DNA of 41,342 bases from Vitreoscilla sp. (GCA_018780145.1 JADMKA010000088.1:1-41342); one strand, 5' to 3'. Shown: positions 25,674-34,444, numbered from the stretch's first letter. The notes: generated by a model not told the origin, from the sequence alone. Numbers and translations: made by a program.

Positions 25674-26891
25674 TTAGCGGTCGATTCGTAAGAGTCGGCC
25701 GCTGTCGGTCAGCAGGTAGATCCAGCCGTCCGGGCCCTGGCGCACGAAGCGCACCCGGTCTTTCAGCGCGCTGCCGAGGGGTTGGTCGCGCGAGACCTCG
25801 CGGCCCCCGTCGAGAACCAGGCGCCACAGGGTCTGCCCCGCCAGCGCACCGACGAAGGCGTTGCCGCGCCATTCAGGAAAGCCGCTGCCGGTGTAGAACA
25901 TCAGCCCGCTGGGGGCGGTGGAGGTGGGCACCCAGTACGAGACCGGCTCGACATAAGCCGGCGCATGGGTGCCACCGCCGATGCGGCAACCGTCTCCCAC
26001 CGGCGACCCATAGGGGCAGCCGTAGCTGACCAGCGGCCAGCCATGATTGCCGGCGCGCTGCACGCGGTTCAGCTCGTCACCGCCCTGCGGGCCGTGCTCG
26101 GTGAGCCAGAGCTCACCGGTGTCCGGGTGAATCGCCAGGCCCTGCGGGTTGCGGTGGCCGTAGCTCCAGATCTCGGGGCGGCTGCCCGGGCCGAGCGGCG
26201 GGTCGTCCGGTGGCAGGCTGCCGTCCGGCCGGATGCGCACCACCTTGCCCAGCGTGGTGGCGAGGTCCTGCGCCGGGCTGCCGAGCTGGCGCTCGCCCAG
26301 CGAGACGAACAGGCTGCCGTCGGGCGCGAAGGCCAGGCGCGAGCCGAAGTGGCCGTTGCCCGACACCTTGGGAACCTGCCGGTAGATCACCTGCAGCGCC
26401 TGCAACTCGTTGCCGACCAGCCGGCCGCGGGCCACCGCGGTGCCGGTACGGCCCGCATCGCTGCCGGTGCCGGGCTCCGAGTAGCTGAGGTACACCCAGG
26501 GCTGGCTGGCGAACTGGGGGTCGATTACCACGTCCATCAGGCCGCCTTGGCCGGCCGCGACCACCCTGGGCACGCCGGCGATCTCCGCCTCGATGGTGCG
26601 GCCATCGGCCGACAGGCGGCGCAGGCGGCCGGCCTTTTCGGTGACCAGCATGCGGCCATCGGGCAGGAAGGCCAGGCCCCACGGGCTGGCGAGGGCGGTG
26701 TTCAGCTCCGCCACCTTGGCGCCGCCCGGCGCTGGCGCCGGTGGGGTCGTGGAGGCCCCGCCGCAACTGCTGCCACTCGCGACCACCATCAGCCAGGCCA
26801 CGGCCAAGCCGGCCCGGCGCACGCCACGGCGCAGCGGAGTGCGCGTGGCGTCGGCAGCCGCGTCGCGAGGAGGGGGTTCCGGTGTCGCCAT
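25674..26891 (-). CDS. PQQ-dependent sugar dehydrogenase (soluble aldose dehydrogenase, YliI-like)
   Basis: 405 residues from ATG 26891. The N-terminus has a basic region then a hydrophobic segment ending in VVASGSSCGG, so it is exported, possibly as a lipoprotein at Cys43, though the lipobox is weak. The beta-propeller motifs are clear: ASPWGLAFLPDGRMLVTEKA, GQGGLMDVVIDPQF, GNGHFGSRLAFAPDGSLFVS (catalytic His region), IWSYGHRNPQGLAIHPDTGE and EHGPQGGDELNRV. It would oxidise aldoses with PQQ in the periplasm. No PQQ synthesis genes are in the window. Confidence 0.9.
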   Translation of the reverse strand: MATPEPPPRDAAADATRTPLRRGVRRAGLAVAWLMVVASGSSCGGASTTPPAPAPGGAKVAELNTALASPWGLAFLPDGRMLVTEKAGRLRRLSADGRTIEAEIAGVPRVVAAGQGGLMDVVIDPQFASQPWVYLSYSEPGTGSDAGRTGTAVARGRLVGNELQALQVIYRQVPKVSGNGHFGSRLAFAPDGSLFVSLGERQLGSPAQDLATTLGKVVRIRPDGSLPPDDPPLGPGSRPEIWSYGHRNPQGLAIHPDTGELWLTEHGPQGGDELNRVQRAGNHGWPLVSYGCPYGSPVGDGCRIGGGTHAPAYVEPVSYWVPTSTAPSGLMFYTGSGFPEWRGNAFVGALAGQTLWRLVLDGGREVSRDQPLGSALKDRVRFVRQGPDGWIYLLTDSGRLLRIDR

Positions 26892-26981
26892 GGCAGCCGA
26901 TATTGACAGGGCGCCCTTGGCTTGCCAAGGCCGCTGCACCATCGAGCCGGAAACCAGTTGTTGCGCCCCGCGGGAGGTGCG

Positions 26982-28325
26982 CTACACCAGCGCCAGCACC
27001 CGGTCCACCATCACGCCCGACTGGCCCAGGTAGTTCGCCGGATCCAGCATGCGCTGCAGCGCCGCGCGGTCCACGTGGCGGGCGATCTCAGGGTGGCCGG
27101 CCAGCAGCTCCAGCAAGGGCACCTTCTTGGCGAGCGACTCGCGGCACAGGTCGTAGACCAGGTCGTGCGCATACTCGCGGCCGATGAACTTGCCCAGGCC
27201 CATCATCACCGCCTCGCTCATCACCAGGCCGCCGGTCATGTCGATGTTGCGGCGCATGGCCTCGGCATCCACCTGCAGGCCCTCGACGACGAAGCGCGAC
27301 TGCTTGAGCGCGCCGGCCATCAGGCAGAAGGCCTCGGGCAGCACGATCCACTCGATCTCCCACGGGCCGGTCGAGCGCTCGTGGTCGGCCACCATCGCGT
27401 CCATCAGCGCGGCGGCGTGCTGGCGCACGACCGAGATGGCGGCGTGGATGTAGCAGCTCGAGATCGGGTTGCGCTTCTGCGGCATGGTGCTGCTGGAGCC
27501 GCGGCCGTGGTGGTACGGCTCGTAGACCTCGCCGACCTCCGTCTGCATCATCAGCTTCACGTCCATGCTGAGCTTGCCGAGCGTGCCGCCGATCAGCCCC
27601 AGCACCGCGCCGACCTCGGCGATGTTGTCGCGGATCGTGTGCCAGGCGATCACCGGCTGCTTCAGGCCCAGCTCTGCGCAAAGGCCGGCCTGGGTCTCCA
27701 TCGCGCCGGTTTCCAGCGAGGCCAGGGTGCCCGCCGCGCCGGCGAACTCGCCCACCAGCACCCGCTCCTTCAGCTGCGCCAGGCGCTCGCGGTGGCGCAG
27801 CACGGCCGACAGCAGGCCGGCCATCTTGTAGCCGAAGGTCACCGGAATGGCTTGCTGCAGGTTGCTGCGGCCGATGATGGGCGTCAGGCGGTGCTCCTGC
27901 GCCAGCCTGGCCAATGCCGCGGCGATGGCGGCCAGCTCGTCGTCCACCAGTTGCAGGGCCTGGCGGATCTGCAGCACGGTGGCGGTGTCGGTGATGTCCT
28001 GCGTGGTCGCGCCCCAGTGCACGTACTCGCCCAGCTTGTCGCGGCAGAGCTGGTTGATCTGCGTGACCACACCGAGGATGGGGTAGCCGATGCGCTCGGT
28101 CTGCTGGCGCAGGCGGGCCATGTCGATCTGCTCCAGGTGGCAGTGGCTGACGATCTCCTCGGCGGCTTCCGGAGGGATCAGCCCGAGCCGGCCCTGCACG
28201 ACGGCCAGCGCACGCTCGACCTCGATGTACTGGCGTGTGCGGTTCTCGTCCGACCAGACCTCGCGCATCGCGTCGGTCGTGAAGATGCCCTGGAAGATGC
28301 TGGAGTCGATGATCGAAGCGGCCAT
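26982..28325 (-). CDS. Fumarase/aspartase-superfamily lyase (CMLE/PurB-like); candidate trans-aconitate decarboxylase
   Basis: 447 residues from ATG 28325, with AGGAGA eight bases upstream. Superfamily signatures: YVHWGATTQDITDTA (101-115) and GSSSTMPQKRNP (276-287), the loop with the catalytic serine. At the second motif it has GRSNLQQAIPVTFG, without the His found in fumarases, as in the 3-carboxymuconate cycloisomerase branch. Generic annotation would be adenylosuccinate lyase or PcaB, but no purine or protocatechuate genes are near. It is the last gene of an operon that encodes itaconate-type CoA enzymes and a PrpF isomerase. The fungal trans-aconitate decarboxylase Tad1 belongs to this superfamily, so decarboxylation of trans-aconitate to itaconate is a reasonable but unproven role. 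Confidence 0.85.
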   Translation of the reverse strand: MAASIIDSSIFQGIFTTDAMREVWSDENRTRQYIEVERALAVVQGRLGLIPPEAAEEIVSHCHLEQIDMARLRQQTERIGYPILGVVTQINQLCRDKLGEYVHWGATTQDITDTATVLQIRQALQLVDDELAAIAAALARLAQEHRLTPIIGRSNLQQAIPVTFGYKMAGLLSAVLRHRERLAQLKERVLVGEFAGAAGTLASLETGAMETQAGLCAELGLKQPVIAWHTIRDNIAEVGAVLGLIGGTLGKLSMDVKLMMQTEVGEVYEPYHHGRGSSSTMPQKRNPISSCYIHAAISVVRQHAAALMDAMVADHERSTGPWEIEWIVLPEAFCLMAGALKQSRFVVEGLQVDAEAMRRNIDMTGGLVMSEAVMMGLGKFIGREYAHDLVYDLCRESLAKKVPLLELLAGHPEIARHVDRAALQRMLDPANYLGQSGVMVDRVLALV

Positions 28326-28356
28326 GTGGAGTCTCCTGAAGATGTGGGCTAGGTAT

Positions 28357-29163
28357 TCAGTGGCGGGCGCGGGCCTGCAGGGCGAGTGCGCGCTGCAGCA
28401 CCGGCTTGTCGACCATGCGGCCGTCGACCTGCACGGCGGCGCCTCGCGCGGCCTCGGCGGCGGCGATCACGCGCTGGGCCCAGGCCAGCTCGGCATCGGT
28501 CGGGCGGAATGCGGCATGCAGGGGGGCGACCTGTTGGGGGTGGATGCACAGCTTGGCGCCGAAGCCAAAGGCGCGTGCCCAGGCGAAGTCAGCCAGCAGC
28601 CGGGCCTCGTCGTGGATCTCCGGCGTGACGCCGGCCACCGGTGCGGGCAGGCCGGCGGCGCGCGAGGCCAGCGCGATGCAGGCCGCGGCATGGGCCAGGC
28701 CGGCGGGCTCGGGGGCGATGCCAAGGTCCAGCGCGAAATCCAGCGTGCCGAATACCAGGCGCGAAACCCCCGGCGCAGCGGCCACCTCGTTCACGGCAAC
28801 GACCCCTGTCGCGCTCTCGATCAGCGCCAGCACCTGGGCGCCGGGCAAGGCCGCGCACACGGTGGCGATCTGCGAGGCGGTCTCGGCCTTGGGCAGCATC
28901 ACGTGAGTGGCACCGGCCGCGGCCAGCATCGCCAGGTCGTCGTGGAAGCCCGGAGCCGCAACGTCGTTGATGCGCACCGCCACGCGCTCGGCACGCGCCG
29001 GCGTCAGCCAGGCCGCAATGGCCTCGCGGGCCAGCGCCTTGCGCTTGGGGGCCACCGCGTCTTCAAGATCGAGCACCACGACATCGGCGCCGCTGGCGGC
29101 CGCCTTGTCGAAGCGCTCGGGGCGGTCGCCCGGCACGAACAGATAGCTGCGCGGCATGTTCAT
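28357..29163 (-). CDS. CitE-like HpcH/HpaI lyase, probable citramalyl-CoA lyase
   Basis: 268 residues; ATG 29163 overlaps the CoA-transferase stop (ATGA). The TIM-barrel motifs of the CitE group are visible: MPRSYLFVPGDRPERFDKA, ADVVVLDLEDAVAPKRK (metal-binding Glu/Asp), VAVRINDVAAPGFHDDL, HVMLPKAETASQI, LALIESATGVVAVNE, LVFGTLDFALDLGI and the C-terminal LCIHPQQVAPLHAAF. CitE-like enzymes cleave citramalyl-CoA to acetyl-CoA and pyruvate, or malyl-CoA types. With a class III CoA transferase and a MaoC-like hydratase directly upstream, citramalyl-CoA is the most likely substrate (as with Pseudomonas Ccl). Confidence 0.88.
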   Translation of the reverse strand: MNMPRSYLFVPGDRPERFDKAAASGADVVVLDLEDAVAPKRKALAREAIAAWLTPARAERVAVRINDVAAPGFHDDLAMLAAAGATHVMLPKAETASQIATVCAALPGAQVLALIESATGVVAVNEVAAAPGVSRLVFGTLDFALDLGIAPEPAGLAHAAACIALASRAAGLPAPVAGVTPEIHDEARLLADFAWARAFGFGAKLCIHPQQVAPLHAAFRPTDAELAWAQRVIAAAEAARGAAVQVDGRMVDKPVLQRALALQARARH

Positions 29164-30338
29164 ACCGCGCTCTCGGCCCGCAACGCGGCGATGTCCGCGG
29201 CGTTCAAGCCCAGTTCGGCCAGGATCGCATCGGTGTGCTCGCCCAGTGCGGGCACCGGGTCCATGCGCGGCTCTTCATGCCACGATCCCGGCGGCAGCAT
29301 CGCGGGCAGCGGGCCGACCGGCGAGCCCACCTCGCGCCAGCGCTGGCGGGCCTTCAACTGCGGATGCGCCCAGACCTCGGCCATGGTGTTCACGCGGGCG
29401 TTGGCGATCTGCGCCAGCTCCAGCCGCTCGACCACCTGGGCCGCTGTCAGCGGCGCGAAGGCCAGGACGATGATCGCCCGCAACGCCGCGCGCTCGGCGC
29501 TGCGGCGCGAGTTGCTGGTGAAGCGCGGGTCCTGCGCCAGCGCGGGCTGCAGCAGCACCTTGTCGCAGAAGGCCCCCCATTCGCGCTCGTTCTGCAGGCC
29601 CAGCATCACCGTGCCGCCGTCGCCGGCGGGGAAGGGGCCGTAGGGGTAGATGGTGGCGTGGCTGGCGCCGGTGCGCGGCGGCGGCGCGGCGCCTTCGTAG
29701 GCGTAGTACAACGGGTAGCTGGTCCACTCGGCCAGCGACTCCAGCATCGACACGTCGATGTGCTGGCCGCGGCCGGTCTGGGCGCGCTGCAGCAGGGCGG
29801 CCAGGATGTTGGTGTAGGCGTACATGCCGGCGGCAATGTCGGCGATCGACGGCCCGGCCTTGCAGGGCTCGTCGGGCGTGCCGGTCACCGAGACGAAGCC
29901 GGCCTCGCTCTGGATCAGCAGGTCGTAGGCCTTCTTGTCGCGGTAGGGCCCGTCGCCGCCGTAGCCCGAGATGTCGCAGACGATGATGCCGGGCTTCAGC
30001 GCCGCGAGCTTGTCGTAACCCAGGCCCAGGCGCGCCGAGGCGCCGGGGGCCAGGTTCTGGATCACCACGTCGGCCTTTTCCAGCACCAGGCGCTGCAGGA
30101 TCTCGTTCGCCTTCGGGTGCTTCACGTCGAGCGTCAGGCTTTCCTTGCTGCGATTGGTCCAGACGAAGTGCGAGGCCAGGCCGCGCACGCGCTCGTCGTA
30201 GCCGCGGGCGAAGTCGCCCACGCCGGGGCGCTCGATCTTGATCACCCGCGCGCCCAGGTCGGCGAGCTGGCGGGTGGCGAACGGGGCCGCGATCGCATGT
30301 TCCAGCGTCACGACGGTCAGGCCCTTGAGGGGTTGCAT
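29160..30338 (-). CDS. Class III CoA transferase (CaiB/BaiF), probable itaconate/mesaconate CoA transferase
   Basis: 392 residues. Family features: LEHAIAAPFATRQLADLGA, RVIKIERPGVGDFARGYD, NRSKESLTLDVKHPKANEIL, ISGYGGDGPYRDKKAYDLL and TGRGQHIDVSMLESLAEW. Asp167 in GPSIADIAAGMYAY is at the place of the catalytic aspartate that forms the acyl anhydride. The enzyme would move CoA, probably from succinyl-CoA, to a dicarboxylate. The order CitE, CoA transferase, MaoC hydratase is that of known itaconate clusters (ccl, ict, ich). It is 13 bp from the MaoC gene and overlaps the CitE gene by 4 bp. Confidence 0.92.
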   Translation of the reverse strand: MQPLKGLTVVTLEHAIAAPFATRQLADLGARVIKIERPGVGDFARGYDERVRGLASHFVWTNRSKESLTLDVKHPKANEILQRLVLEKADVVIQNLAPGASARLGLGYDKLAALKPGIIVCDISGYGGDGPYRDKKAYDLLIQSEAGFVSVTGTPDEPCKAGPSIADIAAGMYAYTNILAALLQRAQTGRGQHIDVSMLESLAEWTSYPLYYAYEGAAPPPRTGASHATIYPYGPFPAGDGGTVMLGLQNEREWGAFCDKVLLQPALAQDPRFTSNSRRSAERAALRAIIVLAFAPLTAAQVVERLELAQIANARVNTMAEVWAHPQLKARQRWREVGSPVGPLPAMLPPGSWHEEPRMDPVPALGEHTDAILAELGLNAADIAALRAESAV

Positions 30339-30351
30339 GGTGCGTGGCCTT

Positions 30352-31200
30352 TCAGCGCAGCGTGGCGGTGGCGTCCATCGTCAGCCAGCCGTCGTGGTCC
30401 TGGGCCCAGAGCTTCACGGTCTTGCCGTCGGCCTGGGGTTGGCCATTCAGCCGGAAGGCGTTCAGATCGAAGGTCGGGCGAACCGCCTTGAATCGGAAGC
30501 TCGCCACCTCAGCCTCGGGCGCATGGCGGCGCAGCAGGTCCATCAGCAGCGTGGCGATCAGCGGGCCGTGCACGATCAGGCCGGGGTAGCCCTCGACCTC
30601 GGTGACGTACTTCCTGTCGTAGTGGATGCGGTGGCCATTGAAGGTCAGCGCGCTGTAGCGGAACAGCAGCACGTCGTCCGGCACGACTTCTCGTTGCCAG
30701 GCGGCGCCGGTGGCGGCGGCCACCGGTGCCGGCTCCACGTCGCCCGGCTGCTTCGCCTCGCGGTAGACGATGTCGTGGAACTCGACGATCGCCGGCTCGG
30801 CGGCACCGTTGCAGCGCAGCTCGTGGCGGACCTTGACGAACACCAGCGGGCCGGTGCGGCCTTCCTTCTGGGTCACGTCGGCGATGGTCGAGGTGCGCTC
30901 GACAGCGTCGCCGACCCGCACAGGCGCCCGGAACTCGAACTGGCTGCCGGCCCACATGCGCCGGGGCAGCGGCACCGGCGGCAGGAAGCCGCCGCGTTGG
31001 GCGTGGCCGTCCGGGCCGATCTCGCTCTGGCGATGCAGCGGCAGAAAGTACAGCCAGTGCCACAGCGGGGGCAAGGGCGTGCCGGGCCCTGCGGTGCTGG
31101 CCGGGTGGTCCAGCGTGGCTTCGAGCGCCCGCACGGGCGTGGCGGTGATGGTGTCGCGCAGCGTCTCGCTGCGGCCGATCCAGGTGCTGAGCGTGTCCAT
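30352..31200 (-). CDS. MaoC-like hydratase, itaconyl-CoA / mesaconyl-C4-CoA hydratase type
   Basis: 282 residues. It shows the long-form double hot-dog fold: PLWHWLYFLPLHRQSEIGPD, RGGFLPPVPLPRRMWAGSQF and EFRAPVRVGDAVERTSTIAD in the first half; LFRYSALTFNGHRIHYDRKY (hydratase-2 motif with the Asp/His pair) and GYPGLIVHGPLIATLLMDLL in the second. This pattern is shared by mesaconyl-C4-CoA hydratase and itaconyl-CoA hydratase (Ich), which make citramalyl-CoA. The sequence alone does not separate the two. The porin gene ends 2 bp upstream of its start. Confidence 0.9.
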   Translation of the reverse strand: MDTLSTWIGRSETLRDTITATPVRALEATLDHPASTAGPGTPLPPLWHWLYFLPLHRQSEIGPDGHAQRGGFLPPVPLPRRMWAGSQFEFRAPVRVGDAVERTSTIADVTQKEGRTGPLVFVKVRHELRCNGAAEPAIVEFHDIVYREAKQPGDVEPAPVAAATGAAWQREVVPDDVLLFRYSALTFNGHRIHYDRKYVTEVEGYPGLIVHGPLIATLLMDLLRRHAPEAEVASFRFKAVRPTFDLNAFRLNGQPQADGKTVKLWAQDHDGWLTMDATATLR

Positions 31201-31202
31201 GG

Positions 31203-32270
31203 TCAGAACGTGTGCCTTATGCCGATTTCAACGCCGCGCGAGCTGCCGCCACCGGCCATGCCGGAGATGCCGCCCGGCACGGCCAGGGTGTGCGCGCCTT
31301 CATTGTCGAGATGGGACAAGGTGCCGTACAGCGCGCTGCGCTTCGAGAGGTTGTAGAAATAGCCCAACGCCCATTGCCGTGCACCGTTGCCGTCGATGGA
31401 AGCGCCTGCGGCGCTGCCCGACATTTCTGCCCGGGTCCACGACAGTTTCAGTTCGCCCGGACCCAGCGGCACCCAGGCACCGACCAGCAGATTGGTCTGC
31501 GCTGCCGCGTCTTGCTCGAAGCGGCGCCAGGCGGCCGAGGCGCGCGCGAAACCAAGGTTGAGCTGGGCGCCGATCGCGCTGTCGGTGAAGGCCTGGTCAC
31601 CCGTCAGGTCGTTGGTGCTGCGCGTGTGGGCGGCCGACACGCCGAAGGAGTCGCCCGCGTAGCCCAGCCGCGCGCCGACCACCTTGTGCTGGCCCGTGGC
31701 AGCCGTGCCGCCCTCGCCCGCGGCGACCATCAGGCCGCCTTCGAGCCCACCCCAGCCGCTGGGCATCAACCACTGCACGGCGTTGCTGGAGCGGACGACG
31801 GTGTTGGGGTTGCTGCCGAAAGCCGACTTGATCGGTCCGACGGGCGAGGCCGAGATCAAGTTGGACGAACTGCCGACGCCGACGTAGCCGAACGGGTCGT
31901 AGCGGCTCCAGTTCGAGTAGCTCGGCACGAAGTCGCGCCCGGCGCGCAACTCGCCCAGCGTCTTGGAGGCCAGGCTCAGCGTCGAGCGGCGGTCCCAGAA
32001 CTGCGCCGCCTGGGCCGGGCTGCCGGTGTCGAGCGCCAGGCCGTGTTCCAGCCAGAAGCTGGCGGCCAGGCCGCCCCCCAGGTCTTCACTGCCGCGAAAG
32101 ACCAGGCGGCTGGTGGCGTTGCCCCCGCTCACCAGCGAGCGTTCGGTGCCGCGGCCGTCGTTGCTGACCTGGCGCAGTGCGGCGTCGGCCACGCCGCCGA
32201 GGGTCACGGTGGTCTGAGCGTGCGCGCCTGTGGCGGCGGCGACCATGGCGAATGCAAGCAGAGTCTTCAT
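31203..32270 (-). CDS. Gram-negative general porin (Porin_4/OmpC-like)
   Basis: 355 residues with signal peptide MKTLLAFAMVAAATGAHA, then QTTVTLGGVADAALRQVSND, the loop LVFRGSEDLGGGLAASFWLE and typical betaproteobacterial porin strands (RRSTLSLASKTLGELRAGRD). It ends in the outer-membrane signature EIGIRHTF with terminal Phe. A trimeric porin would let small anions across the outer membrane. Its place inside the operon, between the binding protein and the hydratase, suggests it serves the same acid substrate. It has AGGAGAA ahead of its start. Confidence 0.92.
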   Translation of the reverse strand: MKTLLAFAMVAAATGAHAQTTVTLGGVADAALRQVSNDGRGTERSLVSGGNATSRLVFRGSEDLGGGLAASFWLEHGLALDTGSPAQAAQFWDRRSTLSLASKTLGELRAGRDFVPSYSNWSRYDPFGYVGVGSSSNLISASPVGPIKSAFGSNPNTVVRSSNAVQWLMPSGWGGLEGGLMVAAGEGGTAATGQHKVVGARLGYAGDSFGVSAAHTRSTNDLTGDQAFTDSAIGAQLNLGFARASAAWRRFEQDAAAQTNLLVGAWVPLGPGELKLSWTRAEMSGSAAGASIDGNGARQWALGYFYNLSKRSALYGTLSHLDNEGAHTLAVPGGISGMAGGGSSRGVEIGIRHTF

Positions 32271-32307
32271 CAGGTTCTCCTGTGGGTGTTGTTGTGGGGG
32301 TTGCGGG

Positions 32308-33267
32308 TCAGTCCGCGCTGAGCTTGGCCTTCTGGACCACGCCCTTCCAGCGGGCGAGTTCGTCCTTCACCAGCTTGCCGAACGCCTCGGGTGTGCTGGT
32401 CTCGACATCGGCGCCGTGGTCCTCGATGCGCTTGATGATGTCCTTGTCGTTAAGCACCTGGTTCAGCGCCTTGTTCAGTTGCTCGACGATGGGCTTGGGC
32501 GTCTTGGCCGGCGCGAAGAGGCCGTACCACTGCTGTACGTCGACGCCGTCCACCCCGGCCTCCTTCAGCGTGGGCACGTCCGGCATCAGCGGCGAGCGCT
32601 TCGGCCCGGCGATGGCCATCGCCTTCAGCTTGCCGGCCTTCACGTGAGGCAAGGCCGTGAAGAAGCTGGGGAACATGAACTGGGTCTGGCCGCCGATGGT
32701 GTCGCTCACCGCGGGGGCCGAGCCCTTGTAGGGCACGCCCAGCATCACCACGCCGGCGTTCAGCTTGAACAGCTCGGCGGCGTAGTGCGGTGCGGTGCCG
32801 TTGCCGGCCGAGGCGTAGGTGTACTTGTCCGGCTTGGCCTTGAGCTGGGCGATGAGGTCCTTCACGTCCTTGACCGGCACCGTGGCGCTGGAGACCATCA
32901 GCGTGGGCGAGGTGCCCACCAGGCCCACCGCCTCGAAATCGGCCACCGGGTCGTAGCGCAGCTTTTGCAGCGCCGGGTTCATCGCGTGGGTGGCGATGTA
33001 GCCGAACATCAGCGTGTGGCCATCCGGCGTGGCGCGGGCCACGTACTCGCTGGCGATGGAGCCGTTGGCCCCGGCGCGGTTGTCGATGATGATGGTCTGG
33101 CCGAGCAGCGGGCCCAGCTTCTGGGCGATGGTGCGGGCCATCGCGTCGTTGCCGCCGCCGGCGGCGGTGGGCACCACCAGCGTGATGGTCTTGTCGGGCC
33201 AGGCCATGGCGGCCGGGGCGGACGCAGCCAGGGTGGCGGCGAGCGCGGGGGCGATGAGTTTCTGCAT
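32308..33267 (-). CDS. Tripartite tricarboxylate transporter substrate-binding protein (Bug/TctC), internal start
   Basis: 319 residues from ATG 33267, preceded by AGGAGA at good spacing, the same ribosome binding site as the lyase gene. MQKLIAPALAATLAASAPAA then MAW is a signal peptide; the mature domain has PDKTITLVVPTAAGGGNDAM, IIIDNRAGANGSIASEYVAR, DGHTLMFGYIATHAMNPALQ and GVPYKGSAPAVSDTIGGQTQ. TctC/Bug proteins bind carboxylates in the periplasm. The membrane parts TctA and TctB are not in the window, as is usual for the many orphan Bug proteins of Burkholderiales. It shares the frame of the upstream isomerase with no stop between them. Confidence 0.88.
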   Translation of the reverse strand: MQKLIAPALAATLAASAPAAMAWPDKTITLVVPTAAGGGNDAMARTIAQKLGPLLGQTIIIDNRAGANGSIASEYVARATPDGHTLMFGYIATHAMNPALQKLRYDPVADFEAVGLVGTSPTLMVSSATVPVKDVKDLIAQLKAKPDKYTYASAGNGTAPHYAAELFKLNAGVVMLGVPYKGSAPAVSDTIGGQTQFMFPSFFTALPHVKAGKLKAMAIAGPKRSPLMPDVPTLKEAGVDGVDVQQWYGLFAPAKTPKPIVEQLNKALNQVLNDKDIIKRIEDHGADVETSTPEAFGKLVKDELARWKGVVQKAKLSAD

Positions 33268-34368
33268 GTCCTTGTCTCCTGAAATGGGTTTGGAAAACAC
33301 GTACTCGGGGATGTGCAGGTCGCCCTGCAGGATCTTTCGCGCGGTGCGCACGAGCGCGGCGCGCTGGATGCGGGCGTCGTCGCCCTGGCCTTCGATGACC
33401 GCTTCGACCTCGATGCGGCCTTGGGGGTGCAGCACGGCCACCTTGCGCGTGCCGCTCTGGCCCAGCGGGCTGCTGGCCACGGTGCCCGGCAGCGCAAAGG
33501 CGGTGGCCACGCCGATGGCGCCGGTGACCGCGTGCGAGGCATGGCAACGCCGCGGCGTGAAGTAGCGCGAGGTGATGCTGTGTTCGTCGTCGCCGGCGCT
33601 GACGATCACCGGCTTGGGGATCACGCTGTCGGACACATCACCCAGGCCCATGCGCTCGCCGGCGGCCAGGCGCAACTGCTCGATGCGGGCCAGCAGCGCG
33701 CGGTCGGCGTCCAGATCGGTGGGTGATTCGCGGCCGCTGAGGCCCAGATCTGCCGCGCGCAGGATCATCAGCGGCATCGCTGCGTCGATGCAGGTGAGTT
33801 CGATGCCGTCGATGGTGTCGATGCGCCGGCCGGTGGGGAACAGCGAGCCGGTCACCGAGCCCCAGGCATCCAGGAAGTTCAGGCGGATCGGTGCGGCGCT
33901 GCCGGCCACACCGTCGATGCTGGTGCTGCCTTCGTAGCTGACGCGGCCGCCAGGGGTGAGCACGGTGACGTCGATGCGCGAGCGTGTGTTCACGTTGAAC
34001 ACACGCACCGTGGTTTCGCCGTCCGCGGCCTGCACCAGCCCCTGCTCGATGGCGAAGGGGGCCACGCCCGAGAGCATGTTGCCGCAGTTGGGACGGGTGT
34101 CGACCGATTTCTGGCCGACGCCGACCTGGGCAAACAGGTAGTCCACATCGCAATCCGGCTGCTCCGAGCGCGAGACGATGGCCACCTTGCTGGTCAGGGT
34201 GCTGCCGCCGCCCACGCCGTCCACCTGCAGCAGATCGGATGCGCCGATGGCGCCGATCAAGGCCTGGTCGCGCGCCTCGTCGCCAGCGGGCAACCAGTCT
34301 CGCAGGAAGAACGGGCCGCGCGAGGTGCCGGCACGCATCAGGACGCAGGGGACGGTGAGTGAAGCCAT
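32308..34368 (-). CDS. PrpF-type isomerase read in frame into TctC-like binding protein (686-aa open frame)
   Basis: From ATG 34368 the first about 362 residues are a complete PrpF-family isomerase: MRAGTSRGPFFLRDWLP, GGGSTLTSKVAIVSRS (Lys61), DTRPNCGNMLSGVAPFA (Cys95 in NCGN), SRYFTPRRCHASHAVTGAIG. The family moves double bonds or isomerises methylaconitate, methylitaconate, oxalomesaconate or aconitate. Where the gene should end (YVFSKP) no stop occurs; ISGDKD leads straight into the signal peptide of TctC at 33267. A single base change at 33280-33282 (TCA for TGA) would separate the genes. So either a true fusion or a lost stop. A fused TctC would not be exported normally, so the internal start likely matters. 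Divergent from LysR. Confidence 0.8.
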   Translation of the reverse strand: MASLTVPCVLMRAGTSRGPFFLRDWLPAGDEARDQALIGAIGASDLLQVDGVGGGSTLTSKVAIVSRSEQPDCDVDYLFAQVGVGQKSVDTRPNCGNMLSGVAPFAIEQGLVQAADGETTVRVFNVNTRSRIDVTVLTPGGRVSYEGSTSIDGVAGSAAPIRLNFLDAWGSVTGSLFPTGRRIDTIDGIELTCIDAAMPLMILRAADLGLSGRESPTDLDADRALLARIEQLRLAAGERMGLGDVSDSVIPKPVIVSAGDDEHSITSRYFTPRRCHASHAVTGAIGVATAFALPGTVASSPLGQSGTRKVAVLHPQGRIEVEAVIEGQGDDARIQRAALVRTARKILQGDLHIPEYVFSKPISGDKDMQKLIAPALAATLAASAPAAMAWPDKTITLVVPTAAGGGNDAMARTIAQKLGPLLGQTIIIDNRAGANGSIASEYVARATPDGHTLMFGYIATHAMNPALQKLRYDPVADFEAVGLVGTSPTLMVSSATVPVKDVKDLIAQLKAKPDKYTYASAGNGTAPHYAAELFKLNAGVVMLGVPYKGSAPAVSDTIGGQTQFMFPSFFTALPHVKAGKLKAMAIAGPKRSPLMPDVPTLKEAGVDGVDVQQWYGLFAPAKTPKPIVEQLNKALNQVLNDKDIIKRIEDHGADVETSTPEAFGKLVKDELARWKGVVQKAKLSAD

Positions 34369-34419
34369 GGCCGAATGATGTTCGGCCGATCGATGCAAGG
34401 GAATTGCCTAATAATCATC

Positions 34420-34444
34420 GATTGATCCATGAAACAGATCAATC
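34420..34444. promoter_or_regulatory. Inverted repeat in the divergent LysR/prpF promoter region
   Basis: GATTGATC, a 9-base spacer, then GATCAATC: perfect 8-base arms in an AT-rich patch. It lies 15 bp before the LysR start and 52 bp before the prpF start. The T(n)A pattern and the place between a LysR gene and its divergent operon fit a LysR-type binding site that would regulate both. Binding is inferred. Confidence 0.7.

Noticed and set aside
26982-28325. Assignment of the lyase as adenylosuccinate lyase (purB)
   Set aside because: The GRSNLQQA motif departs from the purB His motif, and the operon context is acid degradation, not purine synthesis.
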